Below are positions 1-10,992 of a stretch of 64,000 bases of DNA, in pieces. The translations under genes were made by a program, and so were the position numbers. This stretch comes from Symbiodinium natans (taxonomy: Eukaryota; Sar; Dinophyceae; Suessiales; Symbiodiniaceae): the NCBI GenBank assembly GCA_905221605.1, contig CAJNDS010002838.1, forward strand, positions 199,716-263,715. Direction: 5' to 3'. How positions within the stretch are numbered: the stretch's first letter is position 1; each line of letters begins with the position of its first letter. The notes beneath the pieces were generated by a model. The model made no database searches, was not told the origin of the DNA, and was given only the letters and a program-made list of their open reading frames with translations.

Positions 1-492
1 TCTAAACGATTGAAATTCTTTGATGCCGTTGTTTCGCCAGTGGCTTGTTTCGCAGCGGGACACAGAACGATTCACAAACCCGACCTGCACCGGATGGATG
101 TTGAGTACAAGAGGTTGCTTCGTGCAGTGGTGGGACCACCTGGAAACATTTCATGGGATGACCCGTGGCATGAAACTCTTCATGCTTGGAACAACAAAGT
201 TCGGAATGCCTGCCATGATAGCTCGTTAACAAACTGGAGGGAACAGTCATTGGCAAGTTACTGGAAATTGGCCACTTACATTGCAAATTTGCCACGTGAT
301 CGATTGGTGATTCGTGTGTTGGAATGGCACCCCCGACGTGTTCAGGCTGGGAGGCAGCCTAGCAATTGGGAAGATGCACTCATGATGTATTGTCGTTGGC
401 GTCAATTGGGAAATTGGAAGTCCGCAGCTGTTGATTCAAAATGGTGGTTACGACAAACAGATGATTTCATTCATTTCGTTACAAAGCAATGA
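1..492 (+). pseudogene. C-terminal end of a LINE-type retroelement protein
   Basis: The frame is open at the left edge and stops at 492. The protein is tryptophan-rich with a basic, regularly spaced pattern: FDAVVSPVACFAAGHRT near the start, a W-D-D-P-W-H segment, and a late run of W-H-P-R-R and W-R-Q-L-G-N-W. This resembles the tail that follows the reverse transcriptase domain of LINE elements, where the protein contacts RNA or target DNA. The upstream RT domain lies outside the window. About 50 bases after the stop another LINE begins, so two elements seem to lie head to tail. The family assignment rests on pattern only. Confidence 0.5.
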
Positions 493-541
493 GCCGCGCA
501 ATTAGTCGTCGCATTTGATTGTTTCACTGCCTGCGCCTTAA

Positions 542-2227
542 ATGGGCCGCCTTCGGGCATCAGGCTTGACCTTGACCTTGAATTTGCGTCAGGGTCAGCC
601 CCTCCCCCTTCCTGAAAGGCGTGGCGTGCTGGACCTGCTGTATGCCGAATTCGTCGCTATAGTTTGGCAAGCCGCAGAGCCCCACGCTTCTAGTCGTTCT
701 GGTGGCAACCGGCGTCCGCAGCCGGATTGGTGGGATGACGCTTGCCGCTTGCTACGAACTCCTTGTCGCTCGCAATGCGGCTTGGCGACAGTGGCGACGT
801 GAGCAGACGTCCAGTGCCCGTGAAACCTTCCGCCAGAAACCACTGGAGTTTCATCATCTGGTTCGTCGCAAGAAATCGTCATTTTGGTCTTCCTGGCTCA
901 ATCGACAAGAAGGTCTGTCACGGTCCAATCCGCGGTTGGCTGCTCTTAATGTGCGTACGCAGATGGGTCAGAGTCACGGTGGCCTGCCGCGTTCGATGAG
1001 ATCGGCGGGCCATCGGTTGGAAGGTGACCAATGTCTCGCCGCATGGCGTGATCACTTTCGCAATGTGCCATCTGTTTGCGATGGCCGGCTCCGGGCTGAC
1101 GTAGCAACTGATTCTGCTTCGGCTCCGCATCCTCAGACATCACATCCCGCGCTGCGGCTCTGAGGCGGGATATGGCCTCTCTGTCCGGCCCTTTGGATTT
1201 TCCGCTCAGCGCTGCCGAACTGCAGCATGTTCTATCTCAGCTTCCGTCTCATCGAGCTCCAGGCCCGGATGGATTGCCATATGAGTTTTTTGCTGTCAAG
1301 GACGATGTCCTTTCTTCGGCTCTTTTGACGTTTTTTGAATTGGTGCGTCATTGGGCAGTTGTCCCGTCGATTTGGCGTTCAGCCCGTGTGAGCCCGCTGC
1401 ACAAAGGCGGCCCTGCTGACGATTTCAATAATTATCGTCCCATCAGCCTCCTTTGTTGCAGCCTCAAAATCTTCGAGCGTTTGTTGCTGGCGCGGCTGCT
1501 TCCCAGGGTCGACCCGCAACTCGATGAGTGTCAAGCCGGGTTTCGCTGGGGGGCCGAGGAGCAAATCTACACCTTGGCCGAGACGCTCAGGCTGCGTGCC
1601 AGGAAGCGTACCTTCTGTGCTTTCGTGGATGTACGCAAAGCTTTTGATGTTGCATGGAGGGATGCGGTGTTAGTTAGGCTTGCGGAGACCGGCATTAGTG
1701 GTTCGATGTGGTCGGTAATTGCAGACCTCCTTTGTGAAACCACAGCTCGAGTCCGTGTGAATGGTCTGACTTCGCAGCCTTGGACAGAAACGGCCGGCGT
1801 GCGTCAAGGGAGCGTCTTAGGTCCGCTGCTTTTCAACATCTTGTTCAATGGTATTGCCGATGCTGTGCGTGCAGTATGTCCGGGCGTTGCGTTGGGCCCT
1901 GGCCCAAGCGCCCCTCGCGTGACACTTCTTCTGTACGCTGATGATCTGGTAATCTTGGCAGATGATGCAGCGACCTTGCAACGTGCCTTAGATGCTATCG
2001 GCAACTGGGGCGCACGGTGGCGTTTCTTTTTTGGGATTGGTCCCGAAAAAACAGCTGTGATGGTTGTTGGGTCCAGGCTCCTGAACTTCCACTTTTCCTT
2101 GCAGGGTTGTGCCGTCCCGTGCGTGCCACACTACACCTACCTGGGTGTTACATTCGCAGCCTCTCGAAAATGGCGTCAACATGAGACTCGGCTGCCACTC
2201 CACGTCAAGTATCGTCAACTTTCTTGA
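542..2227 (+). pseudogene. LINE-type non-LTR retrotransposon reverse transcriptase, frameshifted and 3'-truncated
   Basis: The RT core reads from about 1172 to 2227. In order it shows APGPDGLPYEF, YRPISLLCCSL, motif A FVDVRKAFDVAW, motif B GVRQGSVLGPLLFN, motif C YADDLVILA (YADD codons at 1934-1945) and a YLGV block. This is the usual order for LINE polymerases, which copy their RNA at a nicked chromosomal target. The linker upstream (WWDDAC at about 730, then ARNAAWRQWRRE and FWSSWLNRQ) is read in another frame, so net frameshifts fall near 735-760 and 1100-1170. The protein breaks off soon after YLGV, with no thumb or C-terminal part, at the edge of an opposite-strand LINE fragment. No endonuclease domain is seen. 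The catalytic YADD is intact, but the copy as a whole looks dead. Confidence 0.85.
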
Positions 2228-2905
2228 ACTGGAGCTGGTAAATTTTTCGGTGACCAGCTGTCACGACGGCCTCGAAATAGTCCAAGCCCAAAATGCACGT
2301 GATGTTGCTTGCATATGGTGATCCAAATCCGCTGTCGCATGGCCTTTTGCAGACAAACAACATCGACATGTCTCCCGAAAGTACTTCAAAGCGTGTGTGT
2401 TGATCCAGCCACACCTCCTTCGGTGACTGCCCTTGCGTTGTGATCGCCACTGTGTTGGATGCATTCAAAACCAAACCCAAACGCTTCAAACATGCGAGAA
2501 GCGAACGAAGCATGTGCAAACCATACCTTGCGAAGCCCGCAAATAACAGTACGTCACCTGCAAGTCCGAGAGCAATGAATTGGTCACTGCCATCATGCAG
2601 CAAAACTCCGAGTTCCACCTGCTATATGCATATATATATATATATATATAAATTTTTGCTGATTTCTGAATGAATTAAGCAATTCTAACACGTGTTCAAA
2701 GTATGCATGGTGACTGTGGTAGTTGTATAGAGTGGAAAACATACGGCCGGAACGGTGTCACGGAGCTTGCGCAACATGGTGTCGCGGCTGATAGTGTCAT
2801 ATCCGCTGCGCCTGTGGTCACAAGGTCGAGCTCGACACCTGCGTGGAGCATCGCCGCCAAGCTGTCAAACAATGTCCGTTCGCGGGTCTGCAGCGCAACT
2901 GGTAT
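2205..2905 (-). pseudogene. decayed LINE reverse transcriptase fragment, minus strand
   Basis: On the minus strand, YDTISRDTMLRKLRD (around 2740-2807) resembles the motif A region of LINE polymerases. Further along, GDVLLFAGF followed by LRSLLACLKRLGLVLN and an AITT (about 2400-2570) resembles the A-D-D-V-L-L-F-A block and the helix after it. The first aspartate of the ADD box is replaced by glycine, so the copy would be inactive. The two parts are separated by a TA-rich stretch and stops. It abuts the broken 3' end of the plus-strand RT copy and may be what truncated it. Confidence 0.5.
2621..2651. repeat. TA dinucleotide tract
   Basis: A run of alternating T and A, about 28 bases with one G/C interruption. 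It lies inside the minus-strand LINE fragment and interrupts its frame. Confidence 0.9.
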
Positions 2906-3109
2906 GGGCGGGTGGCCTCATCAAAAGCCCCAGCTTATGCGTGTGCGAGAGCGGAAAACGACTGGCTGAAGACGGCCCGTGTAGCAATGCCTCACACGCC
3001 ACCCCCTGGCTTGCGCTGAACAGTCAGGCGGGAAAAAGCGATCGTGTCTTGTGCGCTTGGCGATGTGCAGTGCCTGCGCACGGGCGCTGATCGACGGCGA
3101 ACGCAAACG

Positions 3110-4300
3110 ACTCTAGCGCCATCGCATCATCGAGGGGGATCTTGTACAGCTCAACGGCGGCGCCGCACACCTGCAGCTGACGACCCACGGTTGGCACTGT
3201 GCAGGGAGGTCGCTTACCTGCACGACGGTCAGGGTGACCTCCTCAGCGGCGTTGAACGCGAGGACATCCGGCGAGAAGGGTCGCAGGAGTTGCGATGAGC
3301 TGTGGCGGGAGCATGCGCCGCCGTCAACACGGGCGCGCAAGAGCTGGCCGCGCTTGCCTTTAGCGGGCCGAAAAGATCGAGGATGGCGGTGCCGCCATCC
3401 TCTTCCCTTCCGGACTGCTGGGGACCATTTTTGCACGCCTTGGCCTTGTATAGGGAAAAACGCGCGCGGGCTCTAGGCCACGGACATCCACGGACCCTAA
3501 CAAAAAGCCTTTTGCCAGTCCTTGATGTCTGTACCTGGACCGCCCTGAGGTGTCCCAAACTTCCTGCCCCTGCATACGCGCGCGATCACGTCAGGTTGGA
3601 ACAGCGGAGCCTCTGGGAAGGACCGTCCCCCAGATAAGCCTCCGCTCAATCACCGGCGTCTCGCGAGTGGACCGGCAGCTCACGCCGCGTCGGCGCGTGA
3701 GCTCACATGGCTGCTAGCGCCAACAAGGCCGTCCGGCGCCGCGTCATGTGTGTCATGGGAATGTCGTTGCTGCCTGCGCCCACGGGGCGCACGTTCGGCT
3801 GCGGACCCGTGTGAACCGGTGGATAAACGCTGAAGACGACAAGGCGGCATTGGGTCGGCCGATGGTGCAAAAATTGAACACCCATTGTCAACCACGACAT
3901 GGCACCTTCGCCGCTTTGGGACAGCAACAGCGCTCGGGGTGCAGCATCCAAGTCGCAGAACAGCATCTCGAACGTACGATAACCGCGCGCTTGACCACAT
4001 CAGCTTCGGCGCCGTGTTGCCATCCCGCTTTGCAAGGGCAAGGTGGCCGGTGGGGCCATTCCCTCCAACTGCCCACGTCGGCCTCATACCCCTTTGACCC
4101 CCTGACACCGGGCTCACCGGCTGCAAGCACATCCAACAAGGCCCGCAATAAGGTTCGCCGATGCCAATGTCACATGGAGCAGTTCCGTGCACCACGTCAC
4201 CGGGTCGCGAAGCCGGACGTGCAGATGCCTCGCTGCCCTGAGCAAACCAACTAGGCGGATGCCCTCTCCACAAGGGCCGGCGCCGAGGCGCACGCGCACA
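3110..4300 (-). pseudogene. heavily decayed C-terminal region of a second LINE family, minus strand
   Basis: Short stretches in all three minus frames follow the order expected for the region after the RT of a GC-rich LINE family. They are a W-R-E-W-P-H segment (about 4060), RALLLSQSGEGAMSWLT (about 3920), a cysteine-rich patch (about 3830), a K-A-K-A-C-K-N basic patch (about 3430) and an AVELYKIPLDDA-like segment (about 3150). No single frame stays open, so frameshifts are numerous. A long minus frame spanning 3680-4906 is mostly a shadow of this decayed sequence. The assignment comes from remembered family patterns and needs a translated search. Confidence 0.4.
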
Positions 4301-4570
4301 TTGCAGGCCCCGAGCTGACACTCCTGGCAGTTGATGATGCAGCCACGAGGCCATGTTGATTGCACTGCGCGGCAACTTCTGCCCTGCCAGTCCCTCTTCC
4401 TTGTGCACATGTGGTTTTCTGCTGATGTAGAGTTCTTTCGGGATTTGCAGCCAGCTGTCCGACGCGGCAAGCGAACTTTGGCAGCTTTGAATGACAACAA
4501 AGAACTTGCATCCTTGCATTCCCTGCCTTCTTTGAGTTCGTGCGTCATCAAACTGCTGTTCCTTCAATGT

Positions 4571-4835
4571 GACGTTCGACCCACGTGACGCCGCTGCACA
4601 TGCTACACGAAAACGGCCTTGCTGATGATTGCAAATTTGCATAGGCCGAGATTTTGAGGCTGTGCGGGAAGCGCGCATCGGTAAAACAGCTCCAGCTGTG
4701 CGGGTACGTCCAGGCCGTATGCTGATGATCTGGTCATTTTGGCAAAAGTGGACTGGGCAACGCGCATTGGATGGAGGGTACGGCGACGGTGGCGTTCCTT
4801 TTTCGGAATTACAGCTACCGGGCATAACGCATTGC
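4571..4835 (+). pseudogene. internally deleted copy of the 542-2227 LINE reverse transcriptase
   Basis: Four short blocks here match four separated blocks of the RT copy at 542-2227 in the same order: the region before the YRPIS box (about 1370-1425), the segment near 1570-1610, the YADD box (about 1930-1960, here reading YADDLVILA at about 4718) and the W-R-F-F block (about 2005-2035). About 660 bases of the source are compressed into about 265, so several internal deletions have occurred. It is non-functional. Confidence 0.65.
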
Positions 4836-4885
4836 GCTACAGTAGCATTCTCCAGAATTCGCTGAACACTGCATACTGTCAGACT

Positions 4886-5549
4886 TGTGCCGCAAGACTC
4901 AAGCAAGCAAGCTCAGGGAAAAACCTCGTTTGGGAAAAAAACCCTGAGCTCCACCGACCTGCAAACTATACAGACCAGCGAGCCTGTGCGCACACCCCAC
5001 TGCCAAGAGACAAGCGGAAACCCAACACACCACACCACACCCAAGCCAAAACCAACCAAAAACCCAAAGCACCAACCCAAGAAAAACCCAAGCAAAGGAA
5101 AACCAAAAGAAGACCCAGCACGAACCCCTGGCAGAGAGGAGGGCGAACAACTGGAGCAGTTGCGGGCGGTTGGAAAAGTAGCGGCCCTGCTGGAAGGCTC
5201 TGCAACAAACATTGGAAGAATCCCCTTACACGAGCTTACACGCAGGCCCCTCAAGGCAAAACATGCGGATGGTCCCCGGAGGTTCAATCTTGACGAAAAT
5301 TGTCGTCGTTGGCCACCAACCAGAGGGACTGTTGCCCAGAACTCTGCCTACAGCCCACAACTTGCGCTTGGCCTGCGAGTGCAGCAAGTATGCCAAATTC
5401 AAGTTTCACACATTGTCGAGATTTGGGGCGGCTTGGATAATGGGCCACAAGATTTGACGTTCAGGGTAGGTGTATCGGAAACCAAGAAAGGGCATCACGA
5501 ATCACAAAACCAGGTCGAACCGCACCAAGCAAAATGTAACGAAAACTAG
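4886..5549 (+). other. A/C-rich low-complexity stretch with an open frame, no supported gene
   Basis: From about 4985 to 5115 the plus strand is almost purely A and C (runs of ccaaaacc and cacaccac). This keeps frames open on both strands. The plus frame has no recognisable domain, and the minus frames are F/G/V/W-rich artefacts. A similar A/C-rich patch recurs at about 8955-9060. Confidence 0.4.
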
Positions 5550-5559
5550 GCGCGGGAGC

Positions 5560-6550
5560 AACGCATAACAACGAACGGAAACCAACCCCTAACCCGGTTG
5601 CGCGTCCTTTCCGTTACGATCACTAATTTCCATTAAATTCTTTTGCGTATATTCCTGTAAACTCACCAGTCTCGTGCAGGTGCAGGATGCATCTATCAAT
5701 GTTGACCGCTTTTGGCTTGCATGCTGTGCATCCACAAACTTCTGGCATATTGAATCTTAGGCTTGTTTAGGGGCCTTCCTCTCTAGGATTTAAGACCCCC
5801 CCCCCTCTTTAGGGCTTAGGAGATTGGAGTTTGTGAGTCAAATTACGGGAAGAAGATTTAGGGATCCTGCTATTTAGTCAGTAAAGTTCGTGTGTTTGTG
5901 GTTTAAAGGGGGCTCTCACAGACCTGAAAGGGATCAGAAGGGTCTGTGCTCACTGGATGGATAACAGTGACGGGCGAGCTCTCAGGGCCCGCGCTGCGAC
6001 CGGGAAGGACACTGGCATCGGGTCTGAGGTTCCTTGCTGTTCCCTGCTTTAGTGGCGAATAAGGACCCTTAATCCGAAAAGGCACCGCGACGTACCCGGT
6101 CTGTCTGAATGCCAGACTCCCACCCAGTCGCAAACCAGGCCCCCAGGTGTCCCACCCTCTTTAAGATTTAGGGAACATTAGGGGGTAAACTTAAAGGAGT
6201 AAGATTTAGAGATTCAGCTCTATAGGATTGAGAGAAGATGCAAGGAATAAATGACGTTCATATTGTAGGATTCAGGGGCTTCGGGCTTAGGGGAAGAAGA
6301 CTTCAAGGATAAGGGCCTGTTCAAGGCAACAGGACTAGAATTTAGGGACTAAGACTGACATCGAAGTGCGGACCCGATTCAAGTTGAATCGGCCAATGAA
6401 ATTTGAATCGGTATTGGGGATTGAAAATTGTAAACGGACGATTGCCAGAAAGACCCTGGCGACCACCTCAGAGGCTTTAGGGTTTAAGTTAAGGGTTAGA
6501 GGTTTCCAGAAAGCCTAAACTTGTAAGCGTTACGAGCGCGAATCCATCTT
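5560..6550. other. gene-poor stretch with degenerate telomere-like words
   Basis: Words such as tttaggg, gcttagg and gatttaggg recur at irregular spacing (for example 5760-5880, 6160-6300 and 6470-6510), as if an old TTTAGGG-type array had decayed. Between them lies a GC-rich block at about 5905-6150 with a 76-codon minus-strand frame of more protein-like composition. I do not recognise it and do not call it a gene. Confidence 0.4.
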
Positions 6551-8498
6551 CAATGCCTCGTGGCTGGGCCAAAGTTCCTCCACTGTGAAGAATCCTCGAA
6601 AAGCAACACCCATGACACCCGCATCAAAAGAAACACGAAATCAAAACATCCTAAGACCCAAGCGATCCCAGTTCGGAAGTCGCACCTGCAAAGCCTGAAC
6701 AACAGGCTGCCAACCGCGTCACAGCGGTGCCAACTGCGTTTCGAGGATTTTTTTGCTGGCCAAGGAGTCTCAAGCAATTTCGGTTCGATCAATACCACAT
6801 GCACAAGCCCACCAGATCGCTGGAAGCTGACCTCCCAAAACCTTCGGCAACATGAATGACTCCCAGAACGAAACGAAAAGTTGCGTCCTTTAATCATGCT
6901 CATGGTCATGCTGATAACACACTGCATATGGTTCGATGCGATGTCATATCGGGTTCGGCCTGCGAAAGGCTGCCAGACCTGTCAAACCATCACACAACAC
7001 CATCATACCTAATTGACACACACTCCACCACCTGCCGTATGCCAAGTGCCCTGCTGCAGCGTGTCGCGAAGCTTGGTGCTTGGAACCGGTCCTTGCTCCT
7101 GAACTACACTGAAGTCAGTACAACTGTACGAAGCAACAGCCATCAAGGCCAACCAGTCCTGGCCATATTCGTCCCTGAAATACCATGGCAAAACGCTTTG
7201 CCTCATGCCATGGCCTGCAAACAACGGTGACGTCTGCCAACATCAAAATGTCGTTCGGTTTGCGTTGGCCGAAACAGTTGTAGCGCTCGGAAACTCCCGA
7301 AGCCAACCAGTTAAAACACACCTATGGCAATGCTTTGAAAAAACCAGAAGGGCTTTCCCCGATCAACTAACCCCCAAACTTGTTCGAACTTGATCAACGC
7401 GTTCAAACACCATCGGAGCTTATGCTTGAAGCCGTACATCCGTCACACCAAACAAACCTTGTCCTGCCAACCTGCACGAGCTGGAAAGTCATCCGCGCCC
7501 GGAATGGCTACAAGCTGGCGGTATGATGACTGATTACTTTGTTTTGCGAGTGCAGGCACATACACGTATCAATGAAAGCTCACAAAACCTGGTAAGCCTG
7601 ATACACACATGTTGAGACGACAAACACCCCTTTGCGCCGTTGAGTCTGAACTGAAAGTTTATGCAAGGCCCTTGGCGAAGGGGCACAGAGCTTGCAGACG
7701 CACTTTCCCAGAGGACTTGGAAGTTGATTTTCGCACAACAAACATGCCTTACTGCCCGGCCAGGCAATCCCCCACACCATGACATCAAATCATTCTTGAA
7801 AAAACGTTTGACCCAAAACAAAAAAGCTTCGTGAAAAGAACTGCATATTGAGGTGACTGTTTCTTCTGTTCTGTATTGTGGAACTAGCATGCTCTTTGCA
7901 GCATCGGTTGCTTGAAGCGTCGACAATACAGTTGTTTTGAACAAAAAACGGTACAAAAAGGCTTGAACGTTCAAATGCGTTCGTTGACTGATTGCCGGAA
8001 CATTCGCAGACTAAGGCTGGAGGAAACCAACAGGCAGTTTATCGTCGTCCATTGGCAAACTTCTTCCGTTCCAAGGAAATGGTTTTCTTTGCAAGCAGCT
8101 CGTCTGCGGAACAGAGTTCAGGTCACAATGTTCTTCGGGCTTGGGCTTGCAGTCCGGGCTTAAGTGCAGAAAAGTTTGGGGTCTGCACTGAACGCTTTAG
8201 GTCGAGAGTTTCATGTTGTTCGTCATTTTCCCGTTTCGCAAAATTGTACAAAAAAAACCACGTTTTGAATTGGGTGTTCCCTTATCAACTTGTCAACATT
8301 CTTGCGATTCCGTGTGCTCTTTTTGGTTGCGGACGAAAATGATGTAAATAGCAGCCTTTTTCTTCCTGTTCACGATGCATTGTGCTTCGACGCCAAAAAT
8401 GCTGCAAATACAGACCCCAAGACAAGACATGGATGTGCGGGCAACATGGACATAGAAAATGGACATAGAAACGCGAATGCTGGTACTTAACGGACATT
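6551..8498. other. no supported gene
   Basis: Balanced composition with many short frames on both strands. The only hint is a minus-strand segment near 7190-7250 reading ILMLADVTVVCRPW, which could be a worn RT motif C. Nothing else supports a gene. Confidence 0.3.
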
Positions 8499-8500
8499 AA

Positions 8501-8609
8501 CCCCCCCCCCCGCCCCGGCCACCCCCACCCCCACACCCCCACCCCCACCACCCCCACCCCACCCCACCCAACCCCCCACCCCACCCCCACCCCCACCCCA
8601 CCCCCACCC
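8501..8609. repeat. C-rich tract (G-rich on the minus strand), ccccca/cccca words
   Basis: About 110 bases consist almost only of C with regular single A's. The minus strand is runs of 3-6 G separated by single T's, a classic potential G-quadruplex sequence. Glycine/tryptophan-rich minus-strand frames over it are artefacts. Confidence 0.9.
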
Positions 8610-8639
8610 TACTTGGCCAAAACAAGACCTGGATGCCCG

Positions 8640-9320
8640 GGGAACATGGACATAATACAACAAAGAGACAAAAACGCGATCGGCAAAATCGAGGCTGAAA
8701 AGCAGTGGTTGTTTGGGGCCACGAAAACATGCTAAGAAACAAAAAAACATGTACATTTTCAAGTCTCCTTCAAAAACCCAAGCGAACACGCGTTTGTAAA
8801 AACAAAGTCGTATTAAAGTGTGTATTTGTCCGTCGCACAAAGGGGGTCCAGACCGAACTATCATTACGTGACGGAGCTACTATTTTTTTTGGACCGATGC
8901 CTCTTTACTACATCAGCAGCGCAGTAGGCCGTTCTTAGGGATCTCAACACGAGAGGTGAAACAGAGCAGGTGCGAAAACCAAAGCAAAGACACACCAAAA
9001 CAAACACAAAACGCAACCACCAACCAGCAGCAACCCGCAAGAACAGAGCACCAAACGTCTACGTGTCCCCCGCGCTCAGTACTCGAAGTCGTCGCAGAAG
9101 TCCAGGTGTAATCGAGCAGCGCAGAGCATACGGGGGGGTCGCAAATTGCGAGGGTATGCCAGATCATCAAAACCACCATCATGTAGCCACTGGCGCAAAG
9201 AAGGTCAGCACGAAAAGCTGTAAATCGAAGAAGGACAGCAGAATTACCGACCGACACGGTGAGGTACCAGGCGCGCAGTAGCGAAAAGGGAAGGTACAAA
9301 ATGGCCCAATATCCCATAGG
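8640..9320. other. no supported gene
   Basis: Contains an A/C-rich low-complexity patch (about 8955-9060) and otherwise undistinguished sequence. Frames on either strand lack recognisable motifs. Confidence 0.3.
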
Positions 9321-9324
9321 GAAG

Positions 9325-9990
9325 GCAAGGCCAGCACGCGCCCCATGGTGGTCAGCCAGTAGGGACTTGTTAGCAAGAACAATGGATGCAAGACCAGCCC
9401 AGGGCACCCCATGGTGGTCAGCCAGTGGAGCAGCCCCGAGCAACAGCCGACACAACTTGTGGCTTTTTATTGGAGCCTGGCCAAGATTCCCAGCACCAAG
9501 TGCACAGCTGAGCCCAGTTTGCACATACCCAAGTAGAAGCAGGGGCCGCGGTCAGCAGGGCCTTCAACACTTCCCAGGTAGGGAGCCTGCGAGACGCAGC
9601 GGCTACCGATTCAGAGGGGAAAGACTACCAGACAGTAGTCAAACTCTCACTAGATCCTACAGCAGAAGGAAGGCCAGCGCGTGCCCCATGGTGGTCAGCC
9701 AGTGGGGACTTGACAGCAAGAGCAGCGGATGCAAGACCAGCCCAGGGCACCCCATGGTGGCAGCCAGTGGAGCAGCCCCGAGCCCGAGCCAATACTTTTA
9801 CGGTTCCCAAATCGGAAAATCGACCAAGAGTTCCCAACACCCAGGCGCACAACTGTGCTCAGCACGGCCACATATCCAAGTAGAGCCTGGGGCCGCCGTC
9901 AGAAGAGTCCTCCTAGTTCCCAGGAAGGAAACCAGCGAGTGGCAGCAGCAATACAGCACTCAAACCTTAGTCCGGCCCGCAGCACTTCAT
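9325..9990. repeat. diverged tandem duplication, unit about 346 bp
   Basis: The block starting at 9325 (aggccagcacgcgccccatg) returns at 9671 as aggccagcgcgtgccccatg. A second matched segment, around gcacaactgtgctcagc at about 9848, matches about 9503. Each copy also holds two internal ccccatggtgg words about 75 bases apart. A 332-codon plus frame runs through the duplication but shows no domain, so I do not call a gene. Confidence 0.7.
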
Positions 9991-10992
9991 TGCCATGGAC
10001 CCTCCCAATCCGGGTGTCTCGAACGGTACCAGGAGGAGGGCGTGTCAGCACGCTTTCCTGATTTTTGGTCCGCCATGCTGACTCTCTCAGCCGCTGTTGA
10101 CGAATCAGTGACGGCTGTATTGCGGGACAACAGACAGGCTTGTGACAACTCCTCCTCATCGACCCCCCACGCAGGGATGCCAGTCGGGATGGGTTCTCCT
10201 ACATGCCGTGCCATGTTGGCTTTGGCTGAATGCCACATCGCCCGAATGGCCTCCTGAACTTGCCAATAATGCACAGCGCCTTCGTCCCGGGACTGGAAGG
10301 GAAAGGTGGAGAGGGCAGTTGCAAGGGCCGAGGGCTCAGGCTCCTTGGGGTTGCCATGGCAGTACAGTTTACACCAGAAGCTGTTGAGGCGCTGCTTGGT
10401 TGGATGCTTGGATCGAGTGAGCCCCTTAAGGGCGGCCCAATGGGCGGTGGCAGCATCACACCAAGCAGGCCGGGCGCGTTGTAATCGAAAAGGGGTGCAG
10501 ACATCCACTTCTCGCACGCAAGGTCTGTGGTACGCAGCTCCGAAAAACGCCAATCATGCACCCGAGCTTCTAACTCGTCTGCCGCCTCGGGTGTCTCTGC
10601 AAAAGCTGCAGGCGAAACTTCCTCAGTGTCAGAAGAGATGCAACACACCTCCGACGGGGCCTGTGTCGTGGCCACGGAGGGCTCCAAGATGGCAGGCGGG
10701 CAGCACGCGCCGCAGGAAAACCACATCTTGCGGTTGTGTCAGGCCACTCCAAGTTGTAGACGGACCAGAAGTGCTCAATGTCCTGGTTTGCAACAGAGGC
10801 CGCGAGGGCCTGCCGAATGGCGTCAAGGAAGTGAACAGGTGGTATACCTGGCCTGAATTCTTGATACTGGCAGTGTCTCAGTGTTTGCGAGCCTTGAAGC
10901 GAAATCCGTACAAACGCATTAACGCCAGGTTGCTGCGCTAACCTGGCAGTTTCCAGATTTGTGTGCTTGGCAGCCTCCGCCCAGGCCTGCAA
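9987..10992 (-). pseudogene. unrecognised coding-like region, frameshifted or spliced
   Basis: On the minus strand, three overlapping frames succeed one another with protein-like composition. The first (about 10992-10740) ends in a W-S-V-Y-N-L-E-W-P-D segment. The middle one (about 10726-10480) is acidic and alanine-rich, with a C-G-A-C-C patch near its start. The last (about 10480-9987) has FWCKLYCHGNPKEPEP and AVHYWQVQEAIRAMWHSAK. The frame changes could be frameshifts in a dead gene or unrecognised introns. I do not recognise the family. Confidence 0.35.

Noticed and set aside
3680-4906. A 408-codon open frame on the minus strand
   Set aside because: Composition is erratic and motif-like segments of a decayed LINE appear in the other minus frames. 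Its 5' part overlaps a plus-strand RT remnant. Treated as a shadow.
5903-6133. A 76-codon minus frame that looks protein-like and might be an organelle or rRNA-derived piece
   Set aside because: I could not match it to an rRNA or a known protein by eye; left as unassigned spacer.
7009-7321. Possible worn RT motif C on the minus strand (ADVTVVCRPW)
   Set aside because: A single short motif without the flanking RT blocks is not enough to call an element.
8285-8864. Glycine/tryptophan/valine-rich minus-strand frames
   Set aside because: Produced by the C-rich tract.
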